NCBI GenBank assembly: GCA_021798015.1
Contig: JAJZYP010000013.1
Coordinates: 1-33,363, forward strand
DNA length: 33,363 nucleotides
Direction of reading: 5' to 3'
Source of the DNA: a bacterium
Lineage (GTDB): Bacteria > SZUA-79 > Acidulodesulfobacterales > Acidulodesulfobacteraceae
The notes under the pieces are model-generated. The model worked only from the letters and a program-made list of their open reading frames with translations, was not told the origin of the DNA and made no database searches. The first letter of the stretch is position 1; the number at the start of each line of letters is the position of its first letter. Shown in pieces: positions 24,152-32,949 of this stretch. Both the position numbers and the translations under genes were made by a program.

Positions 24152-25285
24152 GTGTTAAAGTTAAAAAATAAATTTAGTATTGAAAGAGATATTTCCGGAT
24201 GCGGTTTATGCGGAATAATAAATGCAAAAAGGGTTAAAATCACAGGTAGCAACATTAAAAAGGCAATATCTGTCGAACATGATAGAGGTAACGGCTTAGG
24301 CGGCGGTTTCGCCGTTTATGGCAATTACCGAGATTATGCCGAATTGTACGCATTCCATATAATGTATGATAATTTATCCGCAAAAAGTAGTGTTGAAGAA
24401 TATCTTAAAAATAATTTTGTTATCGAAAAAGAGGAGACTATACCAACGTCAAAAACTTCCAAAATTATAGAGCATCCATATCTGCACCGCTATTTTATGA
24501 AACCAAAATCCGATAGGCAGGATAAACTATTTCACGATCTTGGAGATGATGATTTTGTTGTTCAAAGCGTTATGTTGATTAACGAGAATTATGATGGAGC
24601 TTATGTTTTTTCAAGCGGAAAAAATATGGGGGCATTTAAGGGGGTAGGGTACCCTGAAGATATTGCCGATTTTTATAAGTTAGATGAGGTTGAAGGCTAT
24701 ATGTGGACAGCTCATAACCGTTTTCCTACAAATACTCCGGGTTGGTGGGGCGGTGCGCATCCATTTACATTGCTTGATTGGTCTATTGTGCACAATGGCG
24801 AGATATCATCATACGGTATTAACAAGAGATATCTTGAAATGTATAAGTATAATCTTTCGCTAAAAACAGACACGGAGGTTATAACATATATTTTTGATCT
24901 TTTAATCAGAAAACACGGTCTTTCAATTGAGTTAGCCACTCTTGTATTGGCAGCGCCCTTTTATCAGAATATCGATAAAATGGATAACGAAAAAAAAGAA
25001 TTATTAACCGCACTAAGACAGATATACGGCAGCGCCCTTTTAAACGGGCCATTCGCTATCGTATTTGGGTATTCAGGCGGTATGGTTGCAATGAATGACA
25101 GGATTAAGCTTAGACCGCTTGTTGCTGCGACAATGGGGGATTTCACCTATGTGGCATCCGAAGAAGCCGCTATCAGGGCAATTTGTCCTTCTCCTGATTT
25201 AGTATGGTCTCCTAAGGCAGGTGAACCAGTTATAGTCAAGTTTGAAGAGTTAGTGCCTCAAAAAGGGAGAGTAATCGGTTTATGA
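24152..25285 (+). CDS. Glutamate synthase, glutaminase subunit (archaeal-type GltB1, class II amidotransferase)
   Basis: A 377-aa class II glutamine amidotransferase of the split, archaeal-type glutamate synthase. It starts at GTG with a GAGGG RBS about 8 bases upstream. The nucleophile is expected at the N-terminus after processing; here the CG(I/L)xGI motif begins at Cys17 (CGLCGIINAK), so a 16-residue propeptide would have to be cleaved. Other family elements are HDRGNGLGGGFAVYG, the substrate-binding AHNRFPTNTPGWWGGAHPF and VHNGEISSYG. It releases ammonia from glutamine for transfer to the synthase subunit, which follows with a 4-base ATGA overlap. Confidence 0.88.
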   Translation: MLKLKNKFSIERDISGCGLCGIINAKRVKITGSNIKKAISVEHDRGNGLGGGFAVYGNYRDYAELYAFHIMYDNLSAKSSVEEYLKNNFVIEKEETIPTSKTSKIIEHPYLHRYFMKPKSDRQDKLFHDLGDDDFVVQSVMLINENYDGAYVFSSGKNMGAFKGVGYPEDIADFYKLDEVEGYMWTAHNRFPTNTPGWWGGAHPFTLLDWSIVHNGEISSYGINKRYLEMYKYNLSLKTDTEVITYIFDLLIRKHGLSIELATLVLAAPFYQNIDKMDNEKKELLTALRQIYGSALLNGPFAIVFGYSGGMVAMNDRIKLRPLVAATMGDFTYVASEEAAIRAICPSPDLVWSPKAGEPVIVKFEELVPQKGRVIGL

Positions 25286-26802
25286 TAAAATCCTCGTTCT
25301 CTAACATACAATCCGAATATCTGGCGCTAATAGACCACACAAAATGCGTAAGATGCAAAAGATGCATTCAAAACTGCGGGTGGGGAACATATAGCTTTGG
25401 CGGTGATAAAATTATCGCCGACCATTCTAAATGTGTAGCTTGCGGCAGATGTTACACTTATTGTCCCGAAGACGCCATTTCTATTATTAAAAATCCCACG
25501 GTTATCAGGGAAAACGGCAATTGGAAAGACAATCACATTAAAAGTATCTGGAAACAGTCTGAAACGGGCGGAATCGTCATTTCCGGAATGGGGACAACCT
25601 TTAAATATAAAAAATATTTTGACCATATACTTTTAGACGCCTGTCAGGTTACTAATCCATCTATCGATCCATTGCGAGAGCCGATGGAACTTAAGACTTA
25701 TCTTGGCAAAAAACCCTCTAAAATCGAACTTGATTTTAACGAGGAGGGCGAGCCGATTTTAAAAACGAAAATGCCTCCTCAAATTGAATTACAAACGCCT
25801 TTTGTTTTTGGCGCAATGTCTTACGGATCTATTTCATTAAACGCTCAAAAAGCTATGGCTTTGGCTGCCAGGGCTTTAGGAATAGTTATGAATACAGGCG
25901 AAGGCGGACTTCATGATGATCTGATTCCGTTCGGTAAAAACATTATCGTTCAGGTTGCTTCGGGAAGATTTGGCGTTCATAGAGATTATTTAAATAGCGG
26001 TATTGCTGTTGAAATAAAAATAGGACAGGGCGCGAAGCCGGGAATAGGGGGTCATCTACCCGGTGAAAAAATAGGTCTGGATATATCCAGGACAAGGATG
26101 ATTCCATTGGGAACGGATGCAATTTCTCCGGCGCCTCACCATGATATTTACTCTATCGAAGACTTAAGGCAACTTATTTTTGCCATAAAAGAGGCTACAA
26201 ATTATGAAAAACCTGTTTCCGTCAAAATTGCCGCCGTTCATAATGTCGCTGCCATTGTTAGCGGAATAGTCAGGGCAGGGGCAGATATAATATATATCGA
26301 TGGATACACGGGCGGGACAGGCGCGGCGCCAAATATTATAAAAGATCATGTAGGGATTCCTATCGAGCTTGCTCTCGCTCAGGTTGATGAAAGACTTAGG
26401 GAAGAAGGAATTAGAAATGAGGCTTCCCTTATTGCCGCAGGGAGTATCAGGTCAAGCGCGGATGCCGTAAAAGCTATTGCTCTTGGGGCGGATGCCGTTG
26501 CAATCGGAACGGCTGCCCTTATTGTTATGGGCTGTCATGTGTGCGGAAAATGTAATACGGGAAATTGCAGTTGGGGAATAACGACTCAAAGACCCGAGCT
26601 CGTCAGAAGGCTCGACCCGGAAGTTTACGGGGAAAGATTGTATAATCTTATTTCCGCATGGAGTCACGAAATTCAGGAGGTTTTAGGGGCTATGGGCGTT
26701 AATTCCATCGAAAGCTTGAGAGGATCAAGAGAAAGATTAAGGGGTGTTGAATTAACCGATGCCGAGCTTAAAGTATTGGGAATTAAACATGCGGGATTAT
26801 AA
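25282..26802 (+). CDS. Glutamate synthase, FMN/Fe-S synthase subunit (archaeal-type GltB2)
   Basis: A 506-aa protein with an N-terminal ferredoxin domain holding two [4Fe-4S] motifs (Cys22, 25, 28, 32 and Cys51, 54, 57, 61), then the FMN-binding GltB central/synthase domain (about 130-490). The core motifs are GAMSYGSISLNAQKAMA, NTGEGG, PGIGGHLPG, ISPAPHHDIYSIEDLRQLI, KIAAVHN and DGYTGGTGAAP. The 3Fe-4S cysteines lie in GCHVCGKCNTGNCSWG. It reductively transfers ammonia to 2-oxoglutarate. The built-in ferredoxin domain replaces part of the wiring used by NADPH-GltD, and no gltD is nearby. It is translationally coupled to the amidotransferase gene. Confidence 0.92.
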   Translation: MIKSSFSNIQSEYLALIDHTKCVRCKRCIQNCGWGTYSFGGDKIIADHSKCVACGRCYTYCPEDAISIIKNPTVIRENGNWKDNHIKSIWKQSETGGIVISGMGTTFKYKKYFDHILLDACQVTNPSIDPLREPMELKTYLGKKPSKIELDFNEEGEPILKTKMPPQIELQTPFVFGAMSYGSISLNAQKAMALAARALGIVMNTGEGGLHDDLIPFGKNIIVQVASGRFGVHRDYLNSGIAVEIKIGQGAKPGIGGHLPGEKIGLDISRTRMIPLGTDAISPAPHHDIYSIEDLRQLIFAIKEATNYEKPVSVKIAAVHNVAAIVSGIVRAGADIIYIDGYTGGTGAAPNIIKDHVGIPIELALAQVDERLREEGIRNEASLIAAGSIRSSADAVKAIALGADAVAIGTAALIVMGCHVCGKCNTGNCSWGITTQRPELVRRLDPEVYGERLYNLISAWSHEIQEVLGAMGVNSIESLRGSRERLRGVELTDAELKVLGIKHAGL

Positions 26803-26847
26803 TAGTGTTAAAAAGATAAAAAGATATAAGGAGAGTTAAGTAGAGAC

Positions 26848-27585
26848 ATGATAACGATTGATGCAAGCGGGATGCATTATAAGGACCTTAACAAATTAAT
26901 AAGGGAAGGGATTGGAAGGGGGATTAAAAAATTTTTTTTGGAAAATGTTAATGGGCAGTATTATATCGGAGACGGCATTAAAGGCGATGATATAGTTATT
27001 AACATAAATGGTGTTCCGGGCAATGATTTAGGGGTTTTTATGGATGGTCCGACCATAGTTGTAAATGGCAATGCGCAGGATAATGTCGGCAACACTATGA
27101 ATGCCGGAAAAATTTTAATAAAAGGTGATGCCGGAGATGTGGTTGGGTATGGCATGAGAGGCGGTAGGATTTATATTTTAGGGAATGCGGGATATAGAGT
27201 TGGAATACATATGAAGGGTTATGATGAGCAGTTGCCTGTTATAATAATTGGCGGAAAAGTGGGAAGTTTTTTTGCGGAATATATGGCGGGAGGAGTTATT
27301 GTTTTGTTGGGGCTAAACGATACGGACGACACCTGCAGCGATTATTTTGCGACAGGTATGCATGGAGGAGTTATATATTTACGAAAGAAAATAGATTTTT
27401 CAAAATATTCAAAAGAGGTTGACCTATACGAAGCAGATGATAAAGATACGGCCTTTTTAAAAAAATATTTATTAGAATACGCAGATAATTTTAATATTGC
27501 TTTCGAAGACATTATGGACAAATCTTTTTATAAAATTGTTCCTTCAAGCGCCAGGCCATATGCCCATCTTTATACGTCGGCATAA
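26848..27585 (+). CDS. Glutamate synthase, GXGXG-domain subunit (archaeal-type GltB3)
   Basis: A 245-aa protein equal to the C-terminal alpha-subunit domain of GltB. It is a right-handed beta-helix made of Gly-rich repeats (GNDLGVFMDG, GDAGDVVGYGMRGGRIYILG, AEYMAGGVIVLLG). The domain is structural in glutamate synthase and is also found in formylmethanofuran dehydrogenase FwdC; the two preceding genes settle the glutamate synthase role. An AAGGAG RBS is 14 bases before the ATG. The three genes together rebuild a complete GltB-like enzyme. Confidence 0.9.
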   Translation: MITIDASGMHYKDLNKLIREGIGRGIKKFFLENVNGQYYIGDGIKGDDIVININGVPGNDLGVFMDGPTIVVNGNAQDNVGNTMNAGKILIKGDAGDVVGYGMRGGRIYILGNAGYRVGIHMKGYDEQLPVIIIGGKVGSFFAEYMAGGVIVLLGLNDTDDTCSDYFATGMHGGVIYLRKKIDFSKYSKEVDLYEADDKDTAFLKKYLLEYADNFNIAFEDIMDKSFYKIVPSSARPYAHLYTSA

Positions 27586-27623
27586 CTTATCGTTAAACTT
27601 TTTTAAAATAATTATTTAAACTT

Positions 27624-27878
27624 ATGGATGAATTATTTATAGGATCTCAAAAAATGGATATCAATAATCTTAACACAATTGAAGAAAAGGTTATTTTAAT
27701 TAAAGAGTTATTTGAAAAAATAAAAATTGAACGGGATCGACTTTTAATGGAGGTTAAAGCTAAAGATGATGAGATTAACGAATTGAAAAATAAAATTGCG
27801 CAAAATGAAATGGAAAATGATATAATAATAAAAAAGATTGATAGTATAATGGTCAATTTGGAAGCGATACAATTATAA
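27624..27878 (+). CDS. Short coiled-coil protein preceding zapA (ZapB-like)
   Basis: An 84-aa protein, almost entirely a predicted coiled coil from residue 18 to 80 (heptad-like runs such as ERDRLLMEVKAKDDEINELK). The stop is 2 bases before zapA, so the two are almost certainly translated together. Position, size and coiled coil suggest a cell-division partner analogous to ZapB, but coiled coils carry little sequence identity, so this is by context. ATG codons at 27624 and 27654 are both possible starts. Confidence 0.65.
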   Translation: MDELFIGSQKMDINNLNTIEEKVILIKELFEKIKIERDRLLMEVKAKDDEINELKNKIAQNEMENDIIIKKIDSIMVNLEAIQL

Positions 27879-27880
27879 TT

Positions 27881-28180
27881 ATGATGGAAAACAGAGTTCA
27901 ACACAACTCATTCGTCGAGCTTATAATAATGAATCATAAGTTCATTATAAATAGCGATAAGGATAAAAAATATTTAGAACAGTTAGCAGACTATGTGAAT
28001 GCTAAAGCCGATAAAATCATAAAGCAGACAAAATCGGTTGATTCTTTTAATGTAGCTGTTTTAACCGCTCTTAATATAGCTGACGATTTTATATCCAATA
28101 AGACGGAAGTTAATAGTGAAAGCAAAAGGGTCTTAGAGAAAATTAACAATATACATAATTATATAACTCACTCTCTTTAG
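27881..28180 (+). CDS. zapA: Cell division protein ZapA
   Basis: FtsZ-ring stabiliser of 99 aa. The N-terminal strand region (SFVELIIMNHKFIINSDKDKKY) is followed by a helix carrying LADYVNAKADKI and a C-terminal coiled coil (SVDSFNVAVLTALNIADDF), the ZapA layout and length. It crosslinks FtsZ protofilaments at midcell. Downstream lie a 6S RNA candidate and 5-formyl-THF cyclo-ligase, the conserved zapA-ssrS-fau order known from proteobacteria, which supports all three calls. Confidence 0.9.
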   Translation: MMENRVQHNSFVELIIMNHKFIINSDKDKKYLEQLADYVNAKADKIIKQTKSVDSFNVAVLTALNIADDFISNKTEVNSESKRVLEKINNIHNYITHSL

Positions 28181-28185
28181 ATGAG

Positions 28186-28400
28186 GTTATGGACTTATAC
28201 CCTGCAGTGTTCGATATTAGGTTTTTAAAATTGACCCAACAGTTGGATAGAATGGGATTGCCACTGCTTTTTGATATAGAAACATAGATAACTTTGATTC
28301 TTAATTCATTTGGCAAACGATTACCACCTATTTTGAAATAGGTCCAATTTTAAAACCGTTTCGGCACAAGCGGGGTTTTCTTTGTTATACTGTCCTCTTC
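28186..28400 (+). ncRNA. ssrS: 6S RNA (SsrS)
   Basis: This 325-base gap between zapA and the cyclo-ligase gene has no reading frame but folds into a long rod, as 6S RNA does. ACCCTGC (28199-28205) pairs with GCGGGGT (28370-28376). TTTTAAAATTG (28223-28233) pairs perfectly with CAATTTTAAAA (28345-28355). TTGCCA (28258-28263) pairs with TGGCAA (28311-28316). The conserved-looking CCTGCAGTGTTCG is on the 5' side. A local hairpin, CCTATTT/AAATAGG (28327-28342), lies on the 3' side, where E. coli 6S has its own small hairpin. GGAC (28191) and GTCC (28392) suggest the outer ends. 6S RNA mimics an open promoter and holds sigma-70 RNA polymerase. The position between zapA and fau is the classical one. 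Exact ends are approximate. Confidence 0.8.
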
Positions 28401-28505
28401 CATTTTTATTCCCTTTAAAATTTATTTAAATTTAGCGCAATATAATCTGTTCAGTTATCGGTTATAATGTTACTTTTATCTTTTATTATATTATATGAAT
28501 AGATA

Positions 28506-29075
28506 ATGATTAAAAAGAATATCGCGAGAAAAAAGGTAATTGAAATACGCAATAAATTAAGCGAGGATGCAATTAAATATCTCAGCTTAAATATTGCTGC
28601 CAATGCTTATTCTTTTATAAAAGATAATTTTTTTAAGAATGTAGCAATTTATATGAGTGTGAAAAATGAGGTAAGAATAGAATATATTATTAAATTAGAT
28701 GCATCTAAAAGTATTAATTTTTATCTTCCTCGGTATTCTAAAGGGAAGTATATTTGTTTTAATAAATTTGAAAATATTAATTCAATGGAAAAAGACGATT
28801 ACGGCATATTATGCCCAGAGGGCAGTTGCATTATAGATATAAAGGAAATAGATGTTTTTTTTATACCGGGAGTTGTATTTGATATATTTGGAAATAGAGC
28901 AGGTTACGGAAAAGGGTGTTACGATAAAGTTCTCAGTCAAGCAAAAAATTCTTTATTTATTGGAGTTTGTTACGGCTTTCAGCTAATTTCGGATGACGAA
29001 TTAGAATTTAATAATAACGATATAAAGATGCATTACCTGCTTACAGAGAATGGTTTGGTTAAAGTAAACAATTAA
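28506..29075 (+). CDS. fau: 5-formyltetrahydrofolate cyclo-ligase
   Basis: ATP-dependent enzyme, 189 aa, converting 5-formyl-THF to 5,10-methenyl-THF and so returning folate to the one-carbon pool that also feeds MetH. The signature is PGVVFDIFGNRAGYGKGCYDKVL (given as PGVVFD, then GNRAGYGKGCYDK), with the ATP-binding residues of that loop. The N-terminal basic region (RKKVIEIRNKLS) is normal. A TATAAT box at 28463-28468 could start a separate transcript after the 6S RNA. Confidence 0.9.
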   Translation: MIKKNIARKKVIEIRNKLSEDAIKYLSLNIAANAYSFIKDNFFKNVAIYMSVKNEVRIEYIIKLDASKSINFYLPRYSKGKYICFNKFENINSMEKDDYGILCPEGSCIIDIKEIDVFFIPGVVFDIFGNRAGYGKGCYDKVLSQAKNSLFIGVCYGFQLISDDELEFNNNDIKMHYLLTENGLVKVNN

Positions 29076-29107
29076 ATAATGATTTATAACATTAAGGAGA
29101 TACAATA

Positions 29108-30670
29108 ATGTTAAATGGTTTTGTTATAGGAATAATAATCGGTTTTTCTCTTTTGTTCTTTATTACGGGGTTTATTGTTAAATATATTATTGATAAAATT
29201 TCGTTAAAAAATGCCGTATCTAAAGCTGATTTAATTGTAAAAAATGCCGAAAAAGATGCGGAAGAAATTAAGAAGGATTCGCTTTTAAGTATTAAATCCG
29301 AAACTATAAGGTTAAAAGAAATTGCAGAGGAAGAGATAAGACTTCAAAAACAGGAATTAAGCCAAATGGAAAAAAGATTATCAATTAAAGAAGATAATCT
29401 TGAAAAAAGGATAACATTAATCGAAAAAAAAGAAAGCGATTTTTTAAGAAGGGAAAGAGGATTAATTCAATCTGAAAAAACAATAGTTGAGAAAGAAAAA
29501 AAAATAGAAGAAACATTAAAGGAAAAGATTTACGAATTAGAAAAGATATCGGGTATGACTATCTCGGAGGCTAAAAATTCTCTCATAAATTCAATAGTCG
29601 AAGAGGCTAAACATGAAGCGGCAAAATCTATTAAAAGAATAGAGGATGAAACAAAAGAAGTTGCCGATAAAAAAGCTAAAGAGATTATAGCATTAGCGGT
29701 GCAACGGTATGCCGGCGATTATGTTGCGGAAAAATCTATATCGTCGGTTCAGCTTCCCAGTGATGATATGAAGGGCAGGATAATCGGAAGAGAAGGTAGA
29801 AACATAAGGGCGTTAGAAGCAGCCACGGGTGTCGATTTTATAATCGATGAGACCCCGGAAGCTGTTATATTGTCATCTTTTAACCCGGTTAAAAGAGAAA
29901 TAGCAAGACTTTCGCTTGAAAGATTAATAACCGATGGCAGAATTCATCCAGCCAGAATCGAAGAAGTGGTTGGTAAAGTCGAAGAAGAACTCAGTCTTGC
30001 AATGAAGGAAGCCGGCGAGCAGGCTACTTTCGATGTTGGTGTGCACGGTATTCATCCTGAAATTCTCAAGCTTTTAGGAAGGTTGAAATATAGGACGAGT
30101 TATTCTCAAAATGTGTATAATCATTCGATAGAGGTTGCTTTCTTATGCGGAATAATGGCTTCAGAACTTGGCATCAATGTAAAGCAGGCAAAAAGGGCAG
30201 GTCTTTTACACGATATAGGAAAAGCGGTTGATCATGAGATTGAAGGTTCCCATGCCGTTATAGGAGCCGAGCTTGCTAAGAAGTTTGGTGAATCACCAAA
30301 GGTGGTGCATGCTATCGCTGCTCATCATTATGATGAAGAACCAAATAGTGTGTTGGCTGTTTTAGTGTCTGCTGCCGATGCGTTAAGCGCCGCAAGACCC
30401 GGTGCGAGAAAAGAGATGTTTGAGACTTATGTGAAAAGGCTTGAGGATCTTGAATCAATTGCTAATTCATTTAACGGTGTTGCCAAAAGTTATGTTATTC
30501 AAGCAGGAAGAGAGATTAGAGCTATCGTTCAAAGCCAAAAAGTATCGGATGATGATTCTGTTATGTTATCTAAAGATATTGCTAAAAAAATAGAATCCTC
30601 ACTTCAATATCCAGGACAGATTAAGGTTACCGTTATTAGAGAGACGAGGGCAACGGAATTTGCTAGATAA
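29108..30670 (+). CDS. rny: Ribonuclease Y
   Basis: Membrane-anchored endoribonuclease that initiates mRNA decay, 520 aa. There is an N-terminal membrane helix (about 4-27), a long charged coiled coil (35-200), a KH RNA-binding domain (about 212-275, [15 protein letters not shown]) and an HD phosphohydrolase domain with His339 (NHSIEVA) and His368-Asp369 (LLHDIGKA). The start has a good AAGGAG RBS 8 bases upstream. It overlaps ymdB by 11 bases; the rny-ymdB pair is conserved widely. Confidence 0.96.
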   Translation: MLNGFVIGIIIGFSLLFFITGFIVKYIIDKISLKNAVSKADLIVKNAEKDAEEIKKDSLLSIKSETIRLKEIAEEEIRLQKQELSQMEKRLSIKEDNLEKRITLIEKKESDFLRRERGLIQSEKTIVEKEKKIEETLKEKIYELEKISGMTISEAKNSLINSIVEEAKHEAAKSIKRIEDETKEVADKKAKEIIALAVQRYAGDYVAEKSISSVQLPSDDMKGRIIGREGRNIRALEAATGVDFIIDETPEAVILSSFNPVKREIARLSLERLITDGRIHPARIEEVVGKVEEELSLAMKEAGEQATFDVGVHGIHPEILKLLGRLKYRTSYSQNVYNHSIEVAFLCGIMASELGINVKQAKRAGLLHDIGKAVDHEIEGSHAVIGAELAKKFGESPKVVHAIAAHHYDEEPNSVLAVLVSAADALSAARPGARKEMFETYVKRLEDLESIANSFNGVAKSYVIQAGREIRAIVQSQKVSDDDSVMLSKDIAKKIESSLQYPGQIKVTVIRETRATEFAR

Positions 30671-31460
30671 AGATATTAAAATTCTTTTTATAGGCGATAT
30701 TATAGGGAAGCCTGGAAGACTGACGGTTAAAGACCTTATCCGTGATTTGGCTTTTCAATATGAACCGGAGTTTATTATAGCCAATGGAGAAAATGCTGCC
30801 CATGGAATGGGAATAACACCGGACATTGCAGAGTTCATATTAGGTTTGGGCATCGATGTTATTACCTCAGGAAATCATATTTGGGATCAAAAATCTATAA
30901 TTCCCTACATAGCAGGGCAATCCAAGCTTTTAAGACCGGCAAACTATTCTCCTTTAGTTCCAGGGGTTGGTTATGGCATATTTGATTCCAGATTTGAAAG
31001 AAAAATAGGGGTTATAAATTTAGAAGGAAGGGTTTTTATGAAAGGACTGACGGAATCGCCGTTTACGGTTGCAAAAGATATAATTAAAAAAATTTCCAAC
31101 TATTCCGATGCTATAATTATAGATTTTCATGCCGAGGCAACCTCTGAAAAAGAAGCCCTTGCATTATATTTAGACGGAGAGGTATCGGCTCTGGTCGGAA
31201 CCCATACCCATGTTCAAACAAATGACGGTATGATTTTGCCAAAAGGTACTGCTTATATAACTGATGTCGGTATGGTAGGTTCTAAATATTCGGTTGTTGG
31301 GACAAATAAAGATATTGCAATAAAGAGATATTTAACAGGAATGCCCGATAAATTTATTCCCGAAGAGAAAAACATTATATTCAACGGAGTTTTAATAGTG
31401 GTCGATAAAACGACAAAACTAAGCAAAGACATTCAGAAGATTTATATTGATCCCCATTAA
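30660..31460 (+). CDS. ymdB: YmdB-type metallophosphoesterase (2',3'-cyclic nucleotide phosphodiesterase)
   Basis: Binuclear-metal phosphoesterase of 266 aa in the YmdB/TIGR00282 family, active on 2',3'-cAMP-type cyclic nucleotides in Bacillus. Metal-site residues appear in [10 protein letters not shown] (Asp13), NGENAAHG (Glu44), SGNHIWD (Asn72, His73), [10 protein letters not shown] and [10 protein letters not shown]. The start is TTG at 30660, inside the end of rny, because no other start codon precedes the first strand. The tight coupling to RNase Y suggests a shared role in RNA turnover. Confidence 0.92.
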   Translation: MLDKDIKILFIGDIIGKPGRLTVKDLIRDLAFQYEPEFIIANGENAAHGMGITPDIAEFILGLGIDVITSGNHIWDQKSIIPYIAGQSKLLRPANYSPLVPGVGYGIFDSRFERKIGVINLEGRVFMKGLTESPFTVAKDIIKKISNYSDAIIIDFHAEATSEKEALALYLDGEVSALVGTHTHVQTNDGMILPKGTAYITDVGMVGSKYSVVGTNKDIAIKRYLTGMPDKFIPEEKNIIFNGVLIVVDKTTKLSKDIQKIYIDPH

Positions 31461-31497
31461 TTTTTAATTTAAATTTTCAATCAAGGTGAATTTGTTT

Positions 31498-32814
31498 ATG
31501 AATGCGAACAATAAAAAATCAGAAATAGAAAGTCAAATTCAGGTTCAAATCGATGCTATAAAGCGGGGTTGCATTGAACTTATAAAAGAAGATGAACTTT
31601 ATGAAAAACTGTCGTATTCAATAAAAAACGGTTTGCCGTTAAAAATTAAGGCAGGTTTTGATCCTACGTCTCCTGATATACATCTGGGGCATACCGTTTT
31701 ATTAAACAAGTTAAGAACTTTTCAAGAGTATGGTCATCAAGTGCTTTTTATCATAGGCGATTTTACAGCTATGATTGGTGATCCTACAGGAAAATCAGAA
31801 ACAAGAAAGCCATTATCCGAAGAAGATGTTTTAAGAAATTCCAAGGATTATCGAAGTCAGGCATTTAAGATACTGAAGGCTGAAAGAACAAAAATTCTTT
31901 TTAATAGTTGGTGGTTATCCAATATAAAGCTAAATGAATTTATTAAAATCTCCTCAAATTATACGGTAAGAAGAATGCTTGAAAAAGATGATTTTGAAAA
32001 AAGGCTTAATGATAATAGCCCTATAGCAATACATGAGTTTATTTATCCATTGCTTCAGGGATTTGATTCATTATTTCTTAAATCGGACATTGAGATTGGA
32101 GGAAATGATCAAAAATTTAATCTTATCGTCGGCAGGGAATTAATGAAGAGTTTCAATGTAAGTCCTCAAGTTATTATGACTATGCCCTTACTTGAGGGTC
32201 TTGACGGTAAAAACAAGATGAGTAAATCACTTGGGAATTCGATAGGCATATCCGATGAACCAAATGACATGTTTGGCAAAATTATGTCGATATCGGATGA
32301 AATGATGATTAAATATTATGAACTCTTAAGTTTCATAAGCAATTCGGAATTAGATCTTTTAAAAAAAGAAATAAATGAAGGAATAAACCCTATATTTGCC
32401 AAGAAAAAACTTGCCTCAGAAATTGTAGAAACATATTACGGCAAATCTTTAGCCGAAAAGGCTTTAAAATATTTTGAAGAAATGTTTCAAAGAAGGATTA
32501 ATCCTGGTGATATAAAAATAATAGAACTCAATCCGGATAATTTTGAAAAATATGTGGAGATTCTGCCCCAAGCTTTTAATTTAAATATCATATCTTTATT
32601 AACTTATATTGGTGCCATTGAATCTAATAGCGAGGCAAAAAGGCTTATTAAACAGGGAGCTATTAAAATGTATTTAGAATCTAATAATAACACAATTGAA
32701 ATTAGGTTAGATTCGAATTATGCCTCAATGCCTTTAAACACTAAAGAATTTATAATAAAAGTAGGCAAGAAAAAAATATATAAAATAAAAATAAATTCTT
32801 TAAAAAAGGCTTGA
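31498..32814 (+). CDS. tyrS: Tyrosyl-tRNA synthetase
   Basis: Class I synthetase charging tRNA-Tyr, 438 aa from the ATG at 31498. A GTG four codons earlier is open, but it sits inside the AAGGTGA ribosome-binding site (31483-31489) that serves the ATG. The HIGH-type motif is HLGH (62-65), the tyrosine-binding region contains GGNDQKFN (201-208), and the second signature is KMSKS (240-244). A C-terminal S4 RNA-binding domain occupies about 365-438. The variant (HLGH, KMSKS, long S4 tail) is the TyrZ-like bacterial form. The stop codon overlaps the -35 box of the following rRNA promoter. Confidence 0.95.
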   Translation: MNANNKKSEIESQIQVQIDAIKRGCIELIKEDELYEKLSYSIKNGLPLKIKAGFDPTSPDIHLGHTVLLNKLRTFQEYGHQVLFIIGDFTAMIGDPTGKSETRKPLSEEDVLRNSKDYRSQAFKILKAERTKILFNSWWLSNIKLNEFIKISSNYTVRRMLEKDDFEKRLNDNSPIAIHEFIYPLLQGFDSLFLKSDIEIGGNDQKFNLIVGRELMKSFNVSPQVIMTMPLLEGLDGKNKMSKSLGNSIGISDEPNDMFGKIMSISDEMMIKYYELLSFISNSELDLLKKEINEGINPIFAKKKLASEIVETYYGKSLAEKALKYFEEMFQRRINPGDIKIIELNPDNFEKYVEILPQAFNLNIISLLTYIGAIESNSEAKRLIKQGAIKMYLESNNNTIEIRLDSNYASMPLNTKEFIIKVGKKKIYKIKINSLKKA

Positions 32815-32839
32815 CATTAATTTCTTAATTTTATATACT
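32811..32839 (+). promoter_or_regulatory. Strong sigma-70 promoter of the rRNA operon
   Basis: TTGACA (32811-32816), 17-base spacer, TATACT (32834-32839): a near-consensus promoter. The -35 hexamer contains the tyrS stop codon (TGA at 32812-32814). Transcription would begin near 32846, about 105 bases before the mature 16S end. Confidence 0.85.
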
Positions 32840-32949
32840 GTCTAAACACTTCAAGATAAGGCATTTAAAAGCCTGCTAAAAGAAGATTGGTCTTTGAGAA
32901 CTAAACAGCACGCATTAAAAAAATAAGTTAATTTCAATACATTTTTATT
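32840..32949 (+). promoter_or_regulatory. rRNA operon leader with boxA-like antitermination site
   Basis: Leader between promoter and 16S. A small hairpin, AGGC (32859-32862) with GCCT (32871-32874), precedes TCTTTGAGAAC (32891-32901), which resembles the boxA-type element seen in many rRNA leaders (often TCTTTGAAAACT). This fits Nus-factor antitermination. The match is by eye. Confidence 0.55.
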
